DNA from: JARBUG01 sp035628915
Lineage (GTDB): Bacteria; Bacillota; Sulfobacillia; Symbiobacteriales; Symbiobacteriaceae
NCBI GenBank assembly: GCA_035628915.1
Contig: DASPIW010000030.1
Span: 1-64,000 of the forward strand
Direction: 5' to 3'
DNA length: 64,000 bases
Numbering within the stretch: the stretch's first letter is position 1; the number at the start of each line of letters is the position of its first letter. The notes beneath the pieces were generated by a model that was not told the DNA's origin, did not search any database, and saw only the letters and a list, made by a program, of their open reading frames with translations. Positions 32,725 to 43,370 of the stretch are shown piece after piece. The position numbers were made by a program, and so were the translations under genes.

Positions 32725-33912
32725 CTACCCGTGAACCTTGGGTGTGTCAAACCGGTCAAGGCTGACGGGTGTGGTGGGGATGGAAGTCGGCTGACCCGTC
32801 AGCATTTCGCTGATCACCTTGCCCGTCACGGGCGCCAGCCCGATGCCGTCGCCTTCGTGTCCGGCGGCGACGTACAGGCCCGGCACGTCCGTGACCGGGG
32901 AGATGACCGGCAGGTGGTCAGGCGTCCAGGGGCGGACGCCGGCGTAAGCCCGAATGAACGGCACATCTTTCATGATCGGGTAGAACCGGATCGCCCGGCG
33001 GGCGATGACGGAGATGACCCGGGAGTCAATGGTCGTATCGATGCCAACGAACTGGCGGCTGCTGCCGACGAGGAAGTTGCCGGCCATGGTCGGTTCATAC
33101 ACAAGTGCGACGCCGTAGCGGTCGGTCTCTTCGTCCACCACCCGGCTGCCGCCGAACTTGCTCATGAGGTAGCCGAACTCCATGACCTTGCGCCGGCTGA
33201 CCGGGATCGTACGGCCCGCCACGAGAATATGGCCTTTGCGGGGCATTACCAGGAGGCTGATGCCTACCTGCTCGCAAAGGGCGGGCGCCCAGACGCCGGC
33301 CGCGTTGACCGCGGTCCTGGTCGCGATGGTGCCGCCTCTGGTCACAACCCCTTCGATGGCGCCGCCGGCGTTGCGCTGAAAGCCCGTCACCTCCGTGAAG
33401 GAGAGAAACCGTGCTCCGTACTCCTGCGCCTTGCGGACCAGGGCGTATATCAGCATGGGCGGGCTGCAGGTGGCGTCCGAGGCGCATTCCAGCCCGCCGA
33501 CCAGGTCGGGGGCGAAGTAGGGCGAGTCGTCTTTCAGGTCTTGCCGGTCCAGCATCCGGAAAGGCAGCCCGGCGGCGCACTGCCGGTCCACCCAGGAGCG
33601 GGCGGCCTCCAATTCCTGCTCGTTCTCGCAGACCAGGATGCTGCCGGGCGCCCGGTACTCGAAGTCGTCGAGCTCCCGGGCCAGGTCCCGCATAAGCTCC
33701 TGGCTCTTCAGGCCCATCTGGCTGTCGAAGCCCGGATCCTTGTCGATTGCGAGAATATTGCCGTCGCAGTGGCTCGATGTCCCGCCGCCCAGTTCGCCCC
33801 GTTCGACGAGCGTCACCTCAAGGCCGGCCTTCGCGGTGTAGTAAGCGATGGCACAGCCAATGATGCCGCCGCCCACGACAACGACCTCCGAGGATTTCAG
33901 GCTGGCGGTCAT
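32725..33912 (-). CDS. FAD-dependent D-amino-acid dehydrogenase (D-hydroxyproline dehydrogenase beta, HcnC/DadA-like)
   Basis: 395 residues. The dinucleotide-binding motif VVGGGIIGCAIAYYTAKAG is at the N-terminus, and the DAO-family C-terminal motif PWTPDHLPVISPV...GLYVAAGHEGDGIGLAP is present. It should oxidise a cyclic D-amino acid to the imine. In characterised D-hydroxyproline dehydrogenases this subunit works with an alpha flavoprotein and a [2Fe-2S] subunit; such genes lie divergently at 35928-37691. First gene of the minus-strand operon, 46 bases after a sigma-54-like promoter. Confidence 0.87.
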   Translation of the reverse strand: MTASLKSSEVVVVGGGIIGCAIAYYTAKAGLEVTLVERGELGGGTSSHCDGNILAIDKDPGFDSQMGLKSQELMRDLARELDDFEYRAPGSILVCENEQELEAARSWVDRQCAAGLPFRMLDRQDLKDDSPYFAPDLVGGLECASDATCSPPMLIYALVRKAQEYGARFLSFTEVTGFQRNAGGAIEGVVTRGGTIATRTAVNAAGVWAPALCEQVGISLLVMPRKGHILVAGRTIPVSRRKVMEFGYLMSKFGGSRVVDEETDRYGVALVYEPTMAGNFLVGSSRQFVGIDTTIDSRVISVIARRAIRFYPIMKDVPFIRAYAGVRPWTPDHLPVISPVTDVPGLYVAAGHEGDGIGLAPVTGKVISEMLTGQPTSIPTTPVSLDRFDTPKVHG

Positions 33913-33957
33913 CCGCTCCTACCTCCTCGACCCGATACTGCTCCGATGCTCACTTCA

Positions 33958-33973
33958 TACAAGAACCGTGCCA
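33958..33973 (-). promoter_or_regulatory. sigma-54-type promoter of the hydroxyproline operon
   Basis: On the minus strand TGGCAC-GGTTC-TTGTA (33973 to 33958) matches the sigma-54 consensus TGGCAC-N5-TTGCA except for T in place of C in the -12 GC. It lies about 46 bases before the first gene of the operon and faces a sigma-54 activator gene. Confidence 0.6.
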
Positions 33974-34109
33974 ACGGTAAGTCATACAGAATACACGGTA
34001 ATGCCTATGTCGTATGTCCGTAAGTGTCCTGTTCTTTGCACACACACTGCACTAAAATTAAGACAGTGAAAGAGTACTGTAAGAATGGGTTCGCACAGAG
34101 GGGTGCACG

Positions 34110-35912
<1,803 letters not shown>

Positions 35913-35927
35913 CAGGAGGTGCGGACT

Positions 35928-36191
35928 GTGAAAGACGACGACCTGATCGTCTGCCGCTGCGAGGAGGTTACGCTGCAGGAACTGCGTGACGCGATTTCCC
36001 GGGGCGCCGCCACTTCCCGGCAACTGAAACTGGCGACCCGGGCCGGCATGGGCTTTTGCCAGGGCCGGACCTGCCGGGTCCTCATCGAGCGCCTCGCAGG
36101 CGACGAGCCTGCGGACTCCTCGGGCCTTGCCGTACGCCCGCCCGCGCGCCCCATCACCTTTGGACAGTTAGCCGGGGAGGGAGAGCAGTGA
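35928..36191 (+). CDS. BFD-like [2Fe-2S] protein, dehydrogenase subunit
   Basis: 87 residues. Four Cys in the BFD (bacterioferritin-associated ferredoxin-like) pattern are seen: VCRCEEVT at the start and GFCQGRTCR about 30 residues later. In related D-hydroxyproline and proline dehydrogenases this domain is often fused to the alpha flavoprotein; here it is separate. GTG 35928 is chosen because AGGAGG ends 8 bases upstream. The stop overlaps the next start, so translation is coupled. Confidence 0.82.
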   Translation: MKDDDLIVCRCEEVTLQELRDAISRGAATSRQLKLATRAGMGFCQGRTCRVLIERLAGDEPADSSGLAVRPPARPITFGQLAGEGEQ

Positions 36192-36502
36192 GCGGGCGGG
36201 TCGTGACCCATCCGATTCTGGGCAACCTCCCCGCCGGGCGGGTCGTGCGCTTTACCTTCAACGGTCGTGCCGTCGAAGGCATTGAAGGCGAGCCAATCGC
36301 TGCAGCCCTGCTGGCCGTTGGCATTCGCACGCTCCGGCACAGCGAGCGGAACGGGGCGCCCCGGGGCATTTACTGTGGCATCGGCCACTGCTACGAGTGC
36401 CAGGTGGCCATTGGCGGCCAGCCCGGCTTCCGGGCGTGCATTACACCCGTGCAGGAAGGCATGGTGGTGGAATCGGAGGCGACGCCGCATGACCGTCCGT
36501 AA
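36188..36502 (+). CDS. [2Fe-2S] ferredoxin-like subunit (HcnA/D-hydroxyproline dehydrogenase gamma type)
   Basis: 104 residues. The motif GIYCGIGHCYECQVAI with a distal Cys in FRACITPV is the plant-type [2Fe-2S] cluster site as found in HcnA and sarcosine-oxidase-alpha N-termini. It transfers electrons within the multi-subunit dehydrogenase. The GTG start overlaps the upstream stop, and the gene overlaps the next by 14 bases. Confidence 0.87.
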   Translation: MSGRVVTHPILGNLPAGRVVRFTFNGRAVEGIEGEPIAAALLAVGIRTLRHSERNGAPRGIYCGIGHCYECQVAIGGQPGFRACITPVQEGMVVESEATPHDRP

Positions 36503-37691
36503 CGTGGATCTGGTGGTGGTGGGCGCCGGCCCCGCCGGTATCGGGGCGGCTACGGTGGCGGCAAACCACGGCCTGTCGGTGGTTGTGCTGGACGAGCACC
36601 CGCGGCCCGGCGGCCGGCTGCTGGGCCAGCTGCACGAATTACCCCGCCACGGCTGGTGGCGGGGCGCGGAGATCGCCGCTGCCATGGTGGCGGAAGCCCG
36701 GGCAGCAGGCGTGGAGATGATGAGCGGTGCGGCGGTCTGGGGCATCCGACCCCAGTGGGAAGTGCTGGTGACCGGCGCCCCGTGCGCGGAGATTCGGGCG
36801 CCCCGTGTCCTGATTGCCACGGGCGCCGTCGAGAAGTCGGTGCCGATTCCCGGCTGGACCTTGCCCGGCGCCATGACGGCGGGCGCCGCCCAGGTGTTAG
36901 TGAACGTACATAGGGTGAAGCCGGGCCGCAAGGCCCTGCTGGTGGGCGTCAACGTCCTTACGCTGACCATCGCCCGGGAGCTGGCCATGGCTGGGGTTGA
37001 AGTGGTCGGCATTGTGCTGCCGCCAGCGGGCGCGCTGGCGGGCGCCTCTGCTAGTCCGGTGCGGGTGGTTGAGCAGCTGGGCCCTATGGCCGACCTCGCA
37101 CCTTCACCGCTCCTGAGAATGGCCGGAAAGCTGTTCAACGGCGGGCGGGGAGCCCTGGGCGCCGCCCTGTTCCCCAGCGGCGGCGTGAAGGTCTGGGGCA
37201 TTCCGCTGCTGCTCCGGCAGGCCGCCGTCGAGATTCTGGGCGACGGCGAAGTAACTGGTGTCATGCTGCAAAAGGTTGGCCCGCACGGCGAACCCGCCGG
37301 ACGCCTTCGTAGAGTTGAACTGGACGTCGTCTGCATTTCGGACGGCCTCTCCCCCCTGGGCGAGCTCGCCATGCAGGCGGGGTGCCGGTTTGCGGAGATT
37401 CCCGACCTGGGCGGCCGGGTGCCGCTGTACGGGCCGGATCTGCAGACGACGGCGCCGGGGCTTTTTGTCGCTGGTAATATCACGGGTATTGAAGGTGCGC
37501 CCGTCGCCATGGCCCAGGGGCGGCTCGCAGGGTATGGCATCGCGGCGCACGCCGGGCGCTGCGCTCTGGACTCGGACGAAGTACGGCGGGCCCGGGGCGC
37601 CCTGGACGAAGCCCGCGCCACCTCAGCAGTCACCTTCATGCCGAACCTCCACCGGGGGCTGCAGGCACTGGCAGCCGCCTGGCAGGATTAG
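36489..37691 (+). CDS. FAD/NAD-binding flavoprotein subunit (HcnB/D-hydroxyproline dehydrogenase alpha type)
   Basis: 400 residues. An FAD-binding motif lies at about 7-20 (LVVVGAGPAGIGAATVA), a second nucleotide-binding region at about 145-170 (GRKALLVGVNVLTLTIARELA), and the C-terminal LFVAGNITGIEGAPVAMAQGRLAG. It matches the alpha subunits of HcnABC-like dehydrogenases. ATG 36489 lies within the end of the [2Fe-2S] gene. Together with the BFD protein, the gamma protein and the DadA-like protein across the activator it could form the complete D-hydroxyproline dehydrogenase. Confidence 0.87.
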   Translation: MTVRNVDLVVVGAGPAGIGAATVAANHGLSVVVLDEHPRPGGRLLGQLHELPRHGWWRGAEIAAAMVAEARAAGVEMMSGAAVWGIRPQWEVLVTGAPCAEIRAPRVLIATGAVEKSVPIPGWTLPGAMTAGAAQVLVNVHRVKPGRKALLVGVNVLTLTIARELAMAGVEVVGIVLPPAGALAGASASPVRVVEQLGPMADLAPSPLLRMAGKLFNGGRGALGAALFPSGGVKVWGIPLLLRQAAVEILGDGEVTGVMLQKVGPHGEPAGRLRRVELDVVCISDGLSPLGELAMQAGCRFAEIPDLGGRVPLYGPDLQTTAPGLFVAGNITGIEGAPVAMAQGRLAGYGIAAHAGRCALDSDEVRRARGALDEARATSAVTFMPNLHRGLQALAAAWQD

Positions 37692-39235
37692 GGCGGGGAG
37701 GGTATCTTCACCCGAAAGGCGTACCGGACTTCCCGGCCGCCTTTGGTCAGCGCAGCCACTTCCACCTGCCACTCGCCGGGCATGCCCAGAATCACATCGC
37801 GCACACCGTAGGTGCCCGGGGAGATCTCCCGGGCATCGATGCTTTGTGTGCCCATGTCATGCTCCAGCATGGTCAGGCGCAGGCCGGCGTTGGCGCCCGG
37901 CTCAGGCTTCCCCTCCGGGTTCAGAAGTGTAATGGTCGCCTGGTTGAAGCCGAGGCGGTTCGGCGTGATCTTCAGCCCGATGGTGAATCCGTCGGCCGTG
38001 GCGGTCTCCTCGAACGGTCCCTGTTTCAAGGCCAGTTCGACGCCCGCCGGCGGTAGGCTCGTCAGGAATCCGGCCGCGAGGAAGATGCCCATGACCAGGA
38101 CGAGTTCGCCCCGGACGCTCAGCCGGAAGCGGCCCTGCCCGCGCCGGAAGAGGTTGTAGGCCGCCAGGGCGAGCACCGGGACCAGCAGTCCCAGCTTCCA
38201 GAGCAGCGCCCGACCGTAGACGGTGGTCCAGAGCGCCTGCCAGGAGGGCATGTGCTGTAGTGCGCCGTATGTCCCGGTCCCGGCCAGCAGGGCCACCGAT
38301 ACCAAAGCGACCCGGGAGAAGCGGGGCACAAGCTCCGCCCTGGGCGCCAGCGCAAATCCGGCCAACCCGCCTACCCACGGCGCCAGTGCCACCAAGTGGA
38401 GGTAATCAACAACCACCGGCAACGTCCGCCCCAGGGCCATGGCGTGGCTTTGCAGGCTGAACGTGAACAGCAGACCGAGGCCCGCAATGGGCGCCGCCCA
38501 TTTGAGGCGTGAGACCAGCGCCAGGGCCCCGCCCGCGGCGGCAGCGAGCCCCAGGCGCCAGAGCCAGATGTTGCCCACCCGCGTGGCAAGCAGTGCGCGG
38601 CCCAGCAACTGCGGCGACCAGGCTTCACCTGATGCCCGCACTGCGTACAGGCTCATCTCTGCGAAGCCCAGGCCGGCCAGCAGCAGTACCAGGGCCAGCG
38701 CCAGGCGCCCGAGGTGGGCCATGCTTTCGCCGCCCGCCACCAGCACCAGAAAGGCGGCCAGTCCGGCCAGCAGGCACGCCACCAACTGCGCCAGGCCGTG
38801 AACGACTCCTACGGCAGGCGGCGTTGCCACGGTTGGCGGGGCAGCCTGGTCGATGGCAGGGGCTTCGCCCGCGGCGCCCACCGAAAAGACAATGGCGCCC
38901 TCCACGGGGTGCCCGTCCAGCGACGCGACCCGATAGACAGCCGTGTAGAGCCCGGGGGGCAAGGGTTTCAGGTTCACCTCCACCCGCACCGGATCGCCGG
39001 GGTCGACTATGGCATCGCCCTGGTCGACCCGCTCACCTCGGGAGTTCCGGACAGTGAGCGGGTTGAACGGCGCCGATACCGCCTCGTTGAAGATGATCTC
39101 CATGGAGGGCGGTGCATTGTCCAGATTCTGACCGTGCGTCGGAAAGGACTGCACCAGCGTTGCGTGGGCTGAGGCGGCGGCAGGCACGGTCAGGGCGGCA
39201 AGCAGCACAGCGAGGGCGATGAGCAGCCGGTTCAT
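37688..39235 (-). CDS. CopC-CopD fusion copper protein
   Basis: 515 residues. A signal peptide ending SASA is followed at once by HATLVQSFPTHGQ, placing a copper-binding His at the mature N-terminus of a CopC domain (to about 120). Next comes a CopD-type membrane domain with eight helices (about 145-400) and a C-terminal Ig-like YtkA-type domain. Such proteins bind and import copper. It overlaps the upstream ycnI-like gene by 4 bases and converges with the dehydrogenase operon, overlapping it by 4 bases. Confidence 0.88.
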   Translation of the reverse strand: MNRLLIALAVLLAALTVPAAASAHATLVQSFPTHGQNLDNAPPSMEIIFNEAVSAPFNPLTVRNSRGERVDQGDAIVDPGDPVRVEVNLKPLPPGLYTAVYRVASLDGHPVEGAIVFSVGAAGEAPAIDQAAPPTVATPPAVGVVHGLAQLVACLLAGLAAFLVLVAGGESMAHLGRLALALVLLLAGLGFAEMSLYAVRASGEAWSPQLLGRALLATRVGNIWLWRLGLAAAAGGALALVSRLKWAAPIAGLGLLFTFSLQSHAMALGRTLPVVVDYLHLVALAPWVGGLAGFALAPRAELVPRFSRVALVSVALLAGTGTYGALQHMPSWQALWTTVYGRALLWKLGLLVPVLALAAYNLFRRGQGRFRLSVRGELVLVMGIFLAAGFLTSLPPAGVELALKQGPFEETATADGFTIGLKITPNRLGFNQATITLLNPEGKPEPGANAGLRLTMLEHDMGTQSIDAREISPGTYGVRDVILGMPGEWQVEVAALTKGGREVRYAFRVKIPSPP

Positions 39236-39885
39236 CGCTTGCGGAGGGCAACTAGCAGCGCCACGGCGCCGAGTGCCACGCCGGCGTAGGCTGCCGTCGT
39301 CGTGATGGGGCTGCCGCCCTGGGGCGCAGCGGGAGCGGCAGGTGCGGGGGCAGGCGCCGGCGCCGGCGTGTTGGGTACCTGTGCCGCCGGCTTCTGCTGC
39401 CCGTGGTCATCGACGGCAGCCCCGGTCGCCTGCACCTCCACGACAGAGGCGGGCGTCTGGGCGTCCGACGGGCCGGTCCAGGCCACCGTCTGCCCGCCGG
39501 CGTAGGTCTGGTGAATCGGGAACGCGTACTTCCCCGGGCTCTGGGCCGACTTCCCCTGGAACTCGAACTCCTGGAACTCGCCCGGGGCGATTTTGCCGCC
39601 CGACCAGATAATCGCCTTCACGACCTTACCGTCCGCACTCTTCTCCATTTCATAGGTCCAGCCCGGCAACGGCTTGACCCGGGAGACGGCAAACCCTTCC
39701 GGCACCTCAACCCGGACTTTGACGGTGTCGGTCTCCTTCTCGGTCGGGACCCGCACGGTGAACTTCTCGTAGCTGTTGGCATTGATCGTCTTGGGGTAGA
39801 CGACGGCATGGGCCCAGACCACACCCGGGGCAGCGAGGAGAACAGCAATACACGATACTATGTACATCTGAACTTTTCGTAACAT
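39232..39885 (-). CDS. YcnI-like copper-binding membrane-anchored protein (DUF1775)
   Basis: 217 residues. After the signal peptide the mature protein starts HAVVYPKTINANSYEKF, with the N-terminal His typical of YcnI-type copper sites. A beta-sandwich DUF1775 domain, an Ala/Pro-rich linker (about 165-190) and one C-terminal membrane helix with a KR tail follow. It forms a two-gene copper operon with CopC-CopD. AAAGGGGA precedes the ATG. The region upstream is shared with the sigma-54 promoter of hypD. Confidence 0.88.
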   Translation of the reverse strand: MLRKVQMYIVSCIAVLLAAPGVVWAHAVVYPKTINANSYEKFTVRVPTEKETDTVKVRVEVPEGFAVSRVKPLPGWTYEMEKSADGKVVKAIIWSGGKIAPGEFQEFEFQGKSAQSPGKYAFPIHQTYAGGQTVAWTGPSDAQTPASVVEVQATGAAVDDHGQQKPAAQVPNTPAPAPAPAPAAPAAPQGGSPITTTAAYAGVALGAVALLVALRKR

Positions 39886-39949
39886 AGTAATCCCCTTTCT
39901 TGCATCAGCTACCTATATCATACCAAAGTTCCGCAGAGTACCAATCCGT

Positions 39950-39961
39950 TTCCGATCGGAA
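39950..39961. promoter_or_regulatory. palindrome, candidate activator site upstream of hypD promoter
   Basis: TTCCGATCGGAA is a perfect 12-bp palindrome about 48 bases upstream of the -24 element, i.e. near -70. That is a normal distance for a sigma-54 activator binding site. The sequence GTTCCG also occurs at 39928-39933. Confidence 0.4.
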
Positions 39962-40001
39962 CAAACCTAGGGTCTCTGCCCCACCCACGGCTCTTGGTCT
40001 T

Positions 40002-40017
40002 TGGCACGGGTTTTGCA
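40002..40017 (+). promoter_or_regulatory. sigma-54 promoter of the hypD activase-hypD operon
   Basis: TGGCACGGGTTTTGCA is a perfect match to TGGCAC-N5-TTGCA, with GG at -24 and GC at -12. The activase gene starts 50 bases downstream. The sigma-54 activator at 34110-35912 is the obvious candidate to act on it. Confidence 0.85.
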
Positions 40018-40066
40018 TTAAGAATCAGGCAGCGATCATCAACCACGAAAATGCGAGGGCTGCCCT

Positions 40067-40975
40067 ATGGGCATCACAGGTACCATCTTCGACATCATGA
40101 AGTATTCCATTCACGACGGACCCGGCATCAGGACTACGGTCTTCTTCAAGGGCTGCCCGCTGAACTGCTGGTGGTGCCACAACCCGGAAAGCCAGGCGCC
40201 GGGGCCCGAGCTGATGCTCCGGCCCGAGCGGTGCATCGTCTGCGGCGAGTGCGCCAGCGTATGCCCGAACGGGGCTGCGGTCCTGCGGGACGGCGCCCTG
40301 ATCACCTTCAGCGACAAGTGCCGCGATTGCCTCCTCTGCGTCGACGTCTGCCATGCCGAGGCCAGGTCTGGCGCCGGCCGGCGGGTCACCGCCGCGGAAG
40401 TGATGGCGGAGATCACCAAGGACCTGATTTTCTACGAAGAATCGGGGGGCGGGGTGACCTTTTCCGGCGGCGAGCCGCTCATGCAGCCCGATTTCCTGTG
40501 CAGTCTCCTGGAGCAGTGCAAGAAGCGGGAGATCCGCACGGCGGTGGACACCACCGGGTTCGCCCGGCTGAGCGACCTGCTCCGGGTCGGCCCCCACACC
40601 GACCTATTCTTGTACGACGTGAAGCTGATGGACGACGCGGCGCACCGCAAATACACCGGCGTGACCAACCGCATCATCCTCGAAAACCTGCGGGAACTGG
40701 CCAGGCAGCACAGCAACATCATCGTGCGGGTGCCGGTCATTCCCGGCGTCAACGACACTGAGGAGAACGTAACCGCCACAGCCCAATTCGTGGCCGACCT
40801 CCCCGGCGTGCGGGAGATCAACCTGCTGCCTTACCACAAGGCCGGCGTGCAGAAGTACAACCGGCTGGGGAAGCCGTACGAACTGCCTGATTTGGAGCCG
40901 CCCCCCGACGAGACCATGATCCGGCTCGCTGCGTCGATCAAGCATTTCGGTCGCCCAGTAAAGATAGGAGGGTAA
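40067..40975 (+). CDS. glycyl-radical-enzyme activase (HypD-activating enzyme)
   Basis: 302 residues. The radical-SAM cluster motif C30-x3-C34-x2-C37 lies in FKGCPLNCWWCHNPE. Two ferredoxin-type clusters follow (ERCIVCGECASVCPNG and CRDCLLCVDVCHAEA), then the activase motif TFSGGEPLMQ. It uses S-adenosylmethionine to place the glycyl radical on the enzyme encoded 6 bases downstream. First gene behind the sigma-54 promoter. Confidence 0.95.
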   Translation: MGITGTIFDIMKYSIHDGPGIRTTVFFKGCPLNCWWCHNPESQAPGPELMLRPERCIVCGECASVCPNGAAVLRDGALITFSDKCRDCLLCVDVCHAEARSGAGRRVTAAEVMAEITKDLIFYEESGGGVTFSGGEPLMQPDFLCSLLEQCKKREIRTAVDTTGFARLSDLLRVGPHTDLFLYDVKLMDDAAHRKYTGVTNRIILENLRELARQHSNIIVRVPVIPGVNDTEENVTATAQFVADLPGVREINLLPYHKAGVQKYNRLGKPYELPDLEPPPDETMIRLAASIKHFGRPVKIGG

Positions 40976-40981
40976 CCCTGT

Positions 40982-43342
40982 ATGAACGAGAGGGTCGCCA
41001 AGCTCAGGCAGGAGAGTCTGGACGCCACGCCCAGCCTCTCCACGGAGAGAGCGGAACTGATGACGAGGTTCCACAAGGAGTTCACCGGCCCGATGTCGGT
41101 GCCCGTGCGCCGGGCGCTGGCGTTCAAGTACGTCATGGAGCACAAGACCATCTGCATCAATGACGGCGAACTGATCGTCGGCGAGCGGGGGCCGGCGCCC
41201 AAGGCCGGGCCGACGTATCCGGAACTGAGCTGCCACAGCCTGCGCGACCTGGAAATGGTCAACTCGCGGGAGAAGATCCCCTTTGCCGTCAGCGATGAGG
41301 CAATGCGGGTCTATCGGGAGGAGATCATCCCCTTCTGGCAGGGCAAGTCGATGCGGGACCTGATCTTCCAGGAGATGACCCAGGAGTGGCGCGACGCGTA
41401 TGACGCCGGCATTTTCACGGAGTTCATGGAGCAGCGGGCGCCCGGCCACACCTGTGGCGATGACAAGGTTTTCCGCAAGGGCTTCCTGGATTTCAAACAG
41501 GAGATCGAGACCAGCCTGGAGAACCTCGATTACTTTGCCGACCCCGAAGCTTACGCAAAGAGCGAGCAGCTGAAGGCGATGTCGATCGCCTGCGACGCCG
41601 TAATTCGCTTTGCGGAGCGCCACGCGGAGAAGGCTTTGGAGTTGGCTGCCGCTTGCGCCGACCCCGTCCGCCGGCGTGAGCTTGAGGAGATAGCCGCCGT
41701 CTGCCGGCACGTGCCGGCCCATGCGCCGCGCAACTTCCGGGAAGCTCTGCAGGCGTATTGGTTCACCCACCTCGGCGTCATCACCGAGCTGAACACCTGG
41801 GATGCCTTCAACCCCGGGCGCCTCGACCAGCACCTCTATCCCCTTTACAAAAAGGGCGTTGAAGATGGCACGCTGACGGTCGAACAGGCCCGGGAACTGC
41901 TGCAGTGCTTCTGGGTGAAGTTCAACAACCAGCCTGCACCGCCCAAGGTGGGCGTCACGGCGGAAGAGAGCGGCACCTACACCGACTTTGCCAACATCAA
42001 CAGCGGCGGTCTGAAGCCGGACGGCTCCGACGGCGTCAACGACGTGACCTACCTGGTGCTTGAGGTTATCGATGAGATGCGCCTCCTGCAGCCCAGCTCG
42101 AATATCCAGCTGAGCAAGAAGAGCCCGGACCGGTTTCTCAAGGCGGCGGCGCGCATCATCCGCAAGGGCTGGGGCCAGCCTTCCATCTTCAATGCGGATG
42201 CAATCGTCGAGGAACTGATCCGTCAGGGCAAGTCGATCGAAGATGCCCGCATGGGCGGCGCCAGCGGCTGCGTGGAGGCCGGCGCCTTCGGCAAGGAAGC
42301 GTACATTCTCACCGGGTACTTCAACATCCCGAAGATCCTGGAGTTGACGCTGAACAACGGCGTCGATCCGCGCACGGGCAAGCAGCTTGGCCCCCAGACC
42401 GGCGATGTGCGGGATTTCGCATCCTACGATGAGCTGTTTACGGCCTTCAAGGTGCAGATGAAGTACTTCATCGACATCAAAATCAAGGGCAGCAACACCA
42501 TCGAGCGGATGTACGCCATGCACATGCCGGCGCCGTTCCTGTCGGTCGTCATTGACGATTGCATCAAGAAGGGCAAGGACTACCACGACGGCGGGCCGCG
42601 CTACAACACCTGCTACCTCCAGGGTGTGGGCATCGGCAGCATTACGGACAGCCTCTCGGCCATCAAGTGCCACGTGTTCGACCAGAAGACGCTGAGCTTG
42701 GAGGAACTGCTGGCGGCCCTGCGGAGCGACTTTGAGGGACACGAGCGGACCCGCCAGCTGCTGGTCAACAAGACGCCCAAGTATGGCAATGATGACGACT
42801 ACGCCGACAGCATCATGGTCTCTGTCTTCAACGCCTACTATGACCAGGTCAACGGCAGACCGAACACCCGCGGCGGCAGCTACCGGGTCAACATGCTGCC
42901 GACCACCTGCCATGTGTACTTCGGCGCGGTGACGGGCGCCCTGCCGGATGGCCGGCGGGCGTGGGTGCCGGTGTCGGAAGGCATCTCCCCGGCGCAGGGG
43001 GCGGACCGGCACGGGCCCACGGCGGTAATCAAGTCGGCGGCGAAAATGGACCATTTGCGGACGGGCGGCACGCTGCTGAACCAGAAATTCACCCCCCAGG
43101 TGCTGGAGGGCGAAGAGGGCATCGAAAAGCTGGCCAATCTGGTGCGGTCCTACTTCAAGCTGGATGGCCACCATATTCAGTTCAACGTGGTCCGCGCCGA
43201 AACGCTGCGCGCGGCCCAGCGGGAGCCCGAGAAGTACCGGGATTTGATCGTCCGGGTCGCGGGCTACAGCGACTATTTCTGCGACTTGAGCAAGGCCTTG
43301 CAGGACGAAGTGATCCTTCGGACGGAGCATTCCTCGTTTTAG
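40982..43342 (+). CDS. hypD: trans-4-hydroxy-L-proline dehydratase HypD (glycyl radical enzyme)
   Basis: 786 residues, the length of characterised HypD. The catalytic Cys430 and Glu432 lie in GGASGCVEAGAFG and the radical Gly761 in VRVAGYSDYF. Both are offset by four from C434/G765 that I recall for the Clostridioides difficile enzyme, and long blocks (ELIVGERG, FTEFMEQRAPGHT, KFNNQPAPPKVG, TPKYGNDDDYAD) match HypD rather than PFL, glycerol or choline lyases. It dehydrates hydroxyproline to Δ1-pyrroline-5-carboxylate, which ProC (not in the window) can reduce to proline. The radical is destroyed by oxygen, so this route is anaerobic. Confidence 0.93.
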   Translation: MNERVAKLRQESLDATPSLSTERAELMTRFHKEFTGPMSVPVRRALAFKYVMEHKTICINDGELIVGERGPAPKAGPTYPELSCHSLRDLEMVNSREKIPFAVSDEAMRVYREEIIPFWQGKSMRDLIFQEMTQEWRDAYDAGIFTEFMEQRAPGHTCGDDKVFRKGFLDFKQEIETSLENLDYFADPEAYAKSEQLKAMSIACDAVIRFAERHAEKALELAAACADPVRRRELEEIAAVCRHVPAHAPRNFREALQAYWFTHLGVITELNTWDAFNPGRLDQHLYPLYKKGVEDGTLTVEQARELLQCFWVKFNNQPAPPKVGVTAEESGTYTDFANINSGGLKPDGSDGVNDVTYLVLEVIDEMRLLQPSSNIQLSKKSPDRFLKAAARIIRKGWGQPSIFNADAIVEELIRQGKSIEDARMGGASGCVEAGAFGKEAYILTGYFNIPKILELTLNNGVDPRTGKQLGPQTGDVRDFASYDELFTAFKVQMKYFIDIKIKGSNTIERMYAMHMPAPFLSVVIDDCIKKGKDYHDGGPRYNTCYLQGVGIGSITDSLSAIKCHVFDQKTLSLEELLAALRSDFEGHERTRQLLVNKTPKYGNDDDYADSIMVSVFNAYYDQVNGRPNTRGGSYRVNMLPTTCHVYFGAVTGALPDGRRAWVPVSEGISPAQGADRHGPTAVIKSAAKMDHLRTGGTLLNQKFTPQVLEGEEGIEKLANLVRSYFKLDGHHIQFNVVRAETLRAAQREPEKYRDLIVRVAGYSDYFCDLSKALQDEVILRTEHSSF

Positions 43343-43370
43343 CGGCCCGATATTTAGGAGGCATCTCGTT

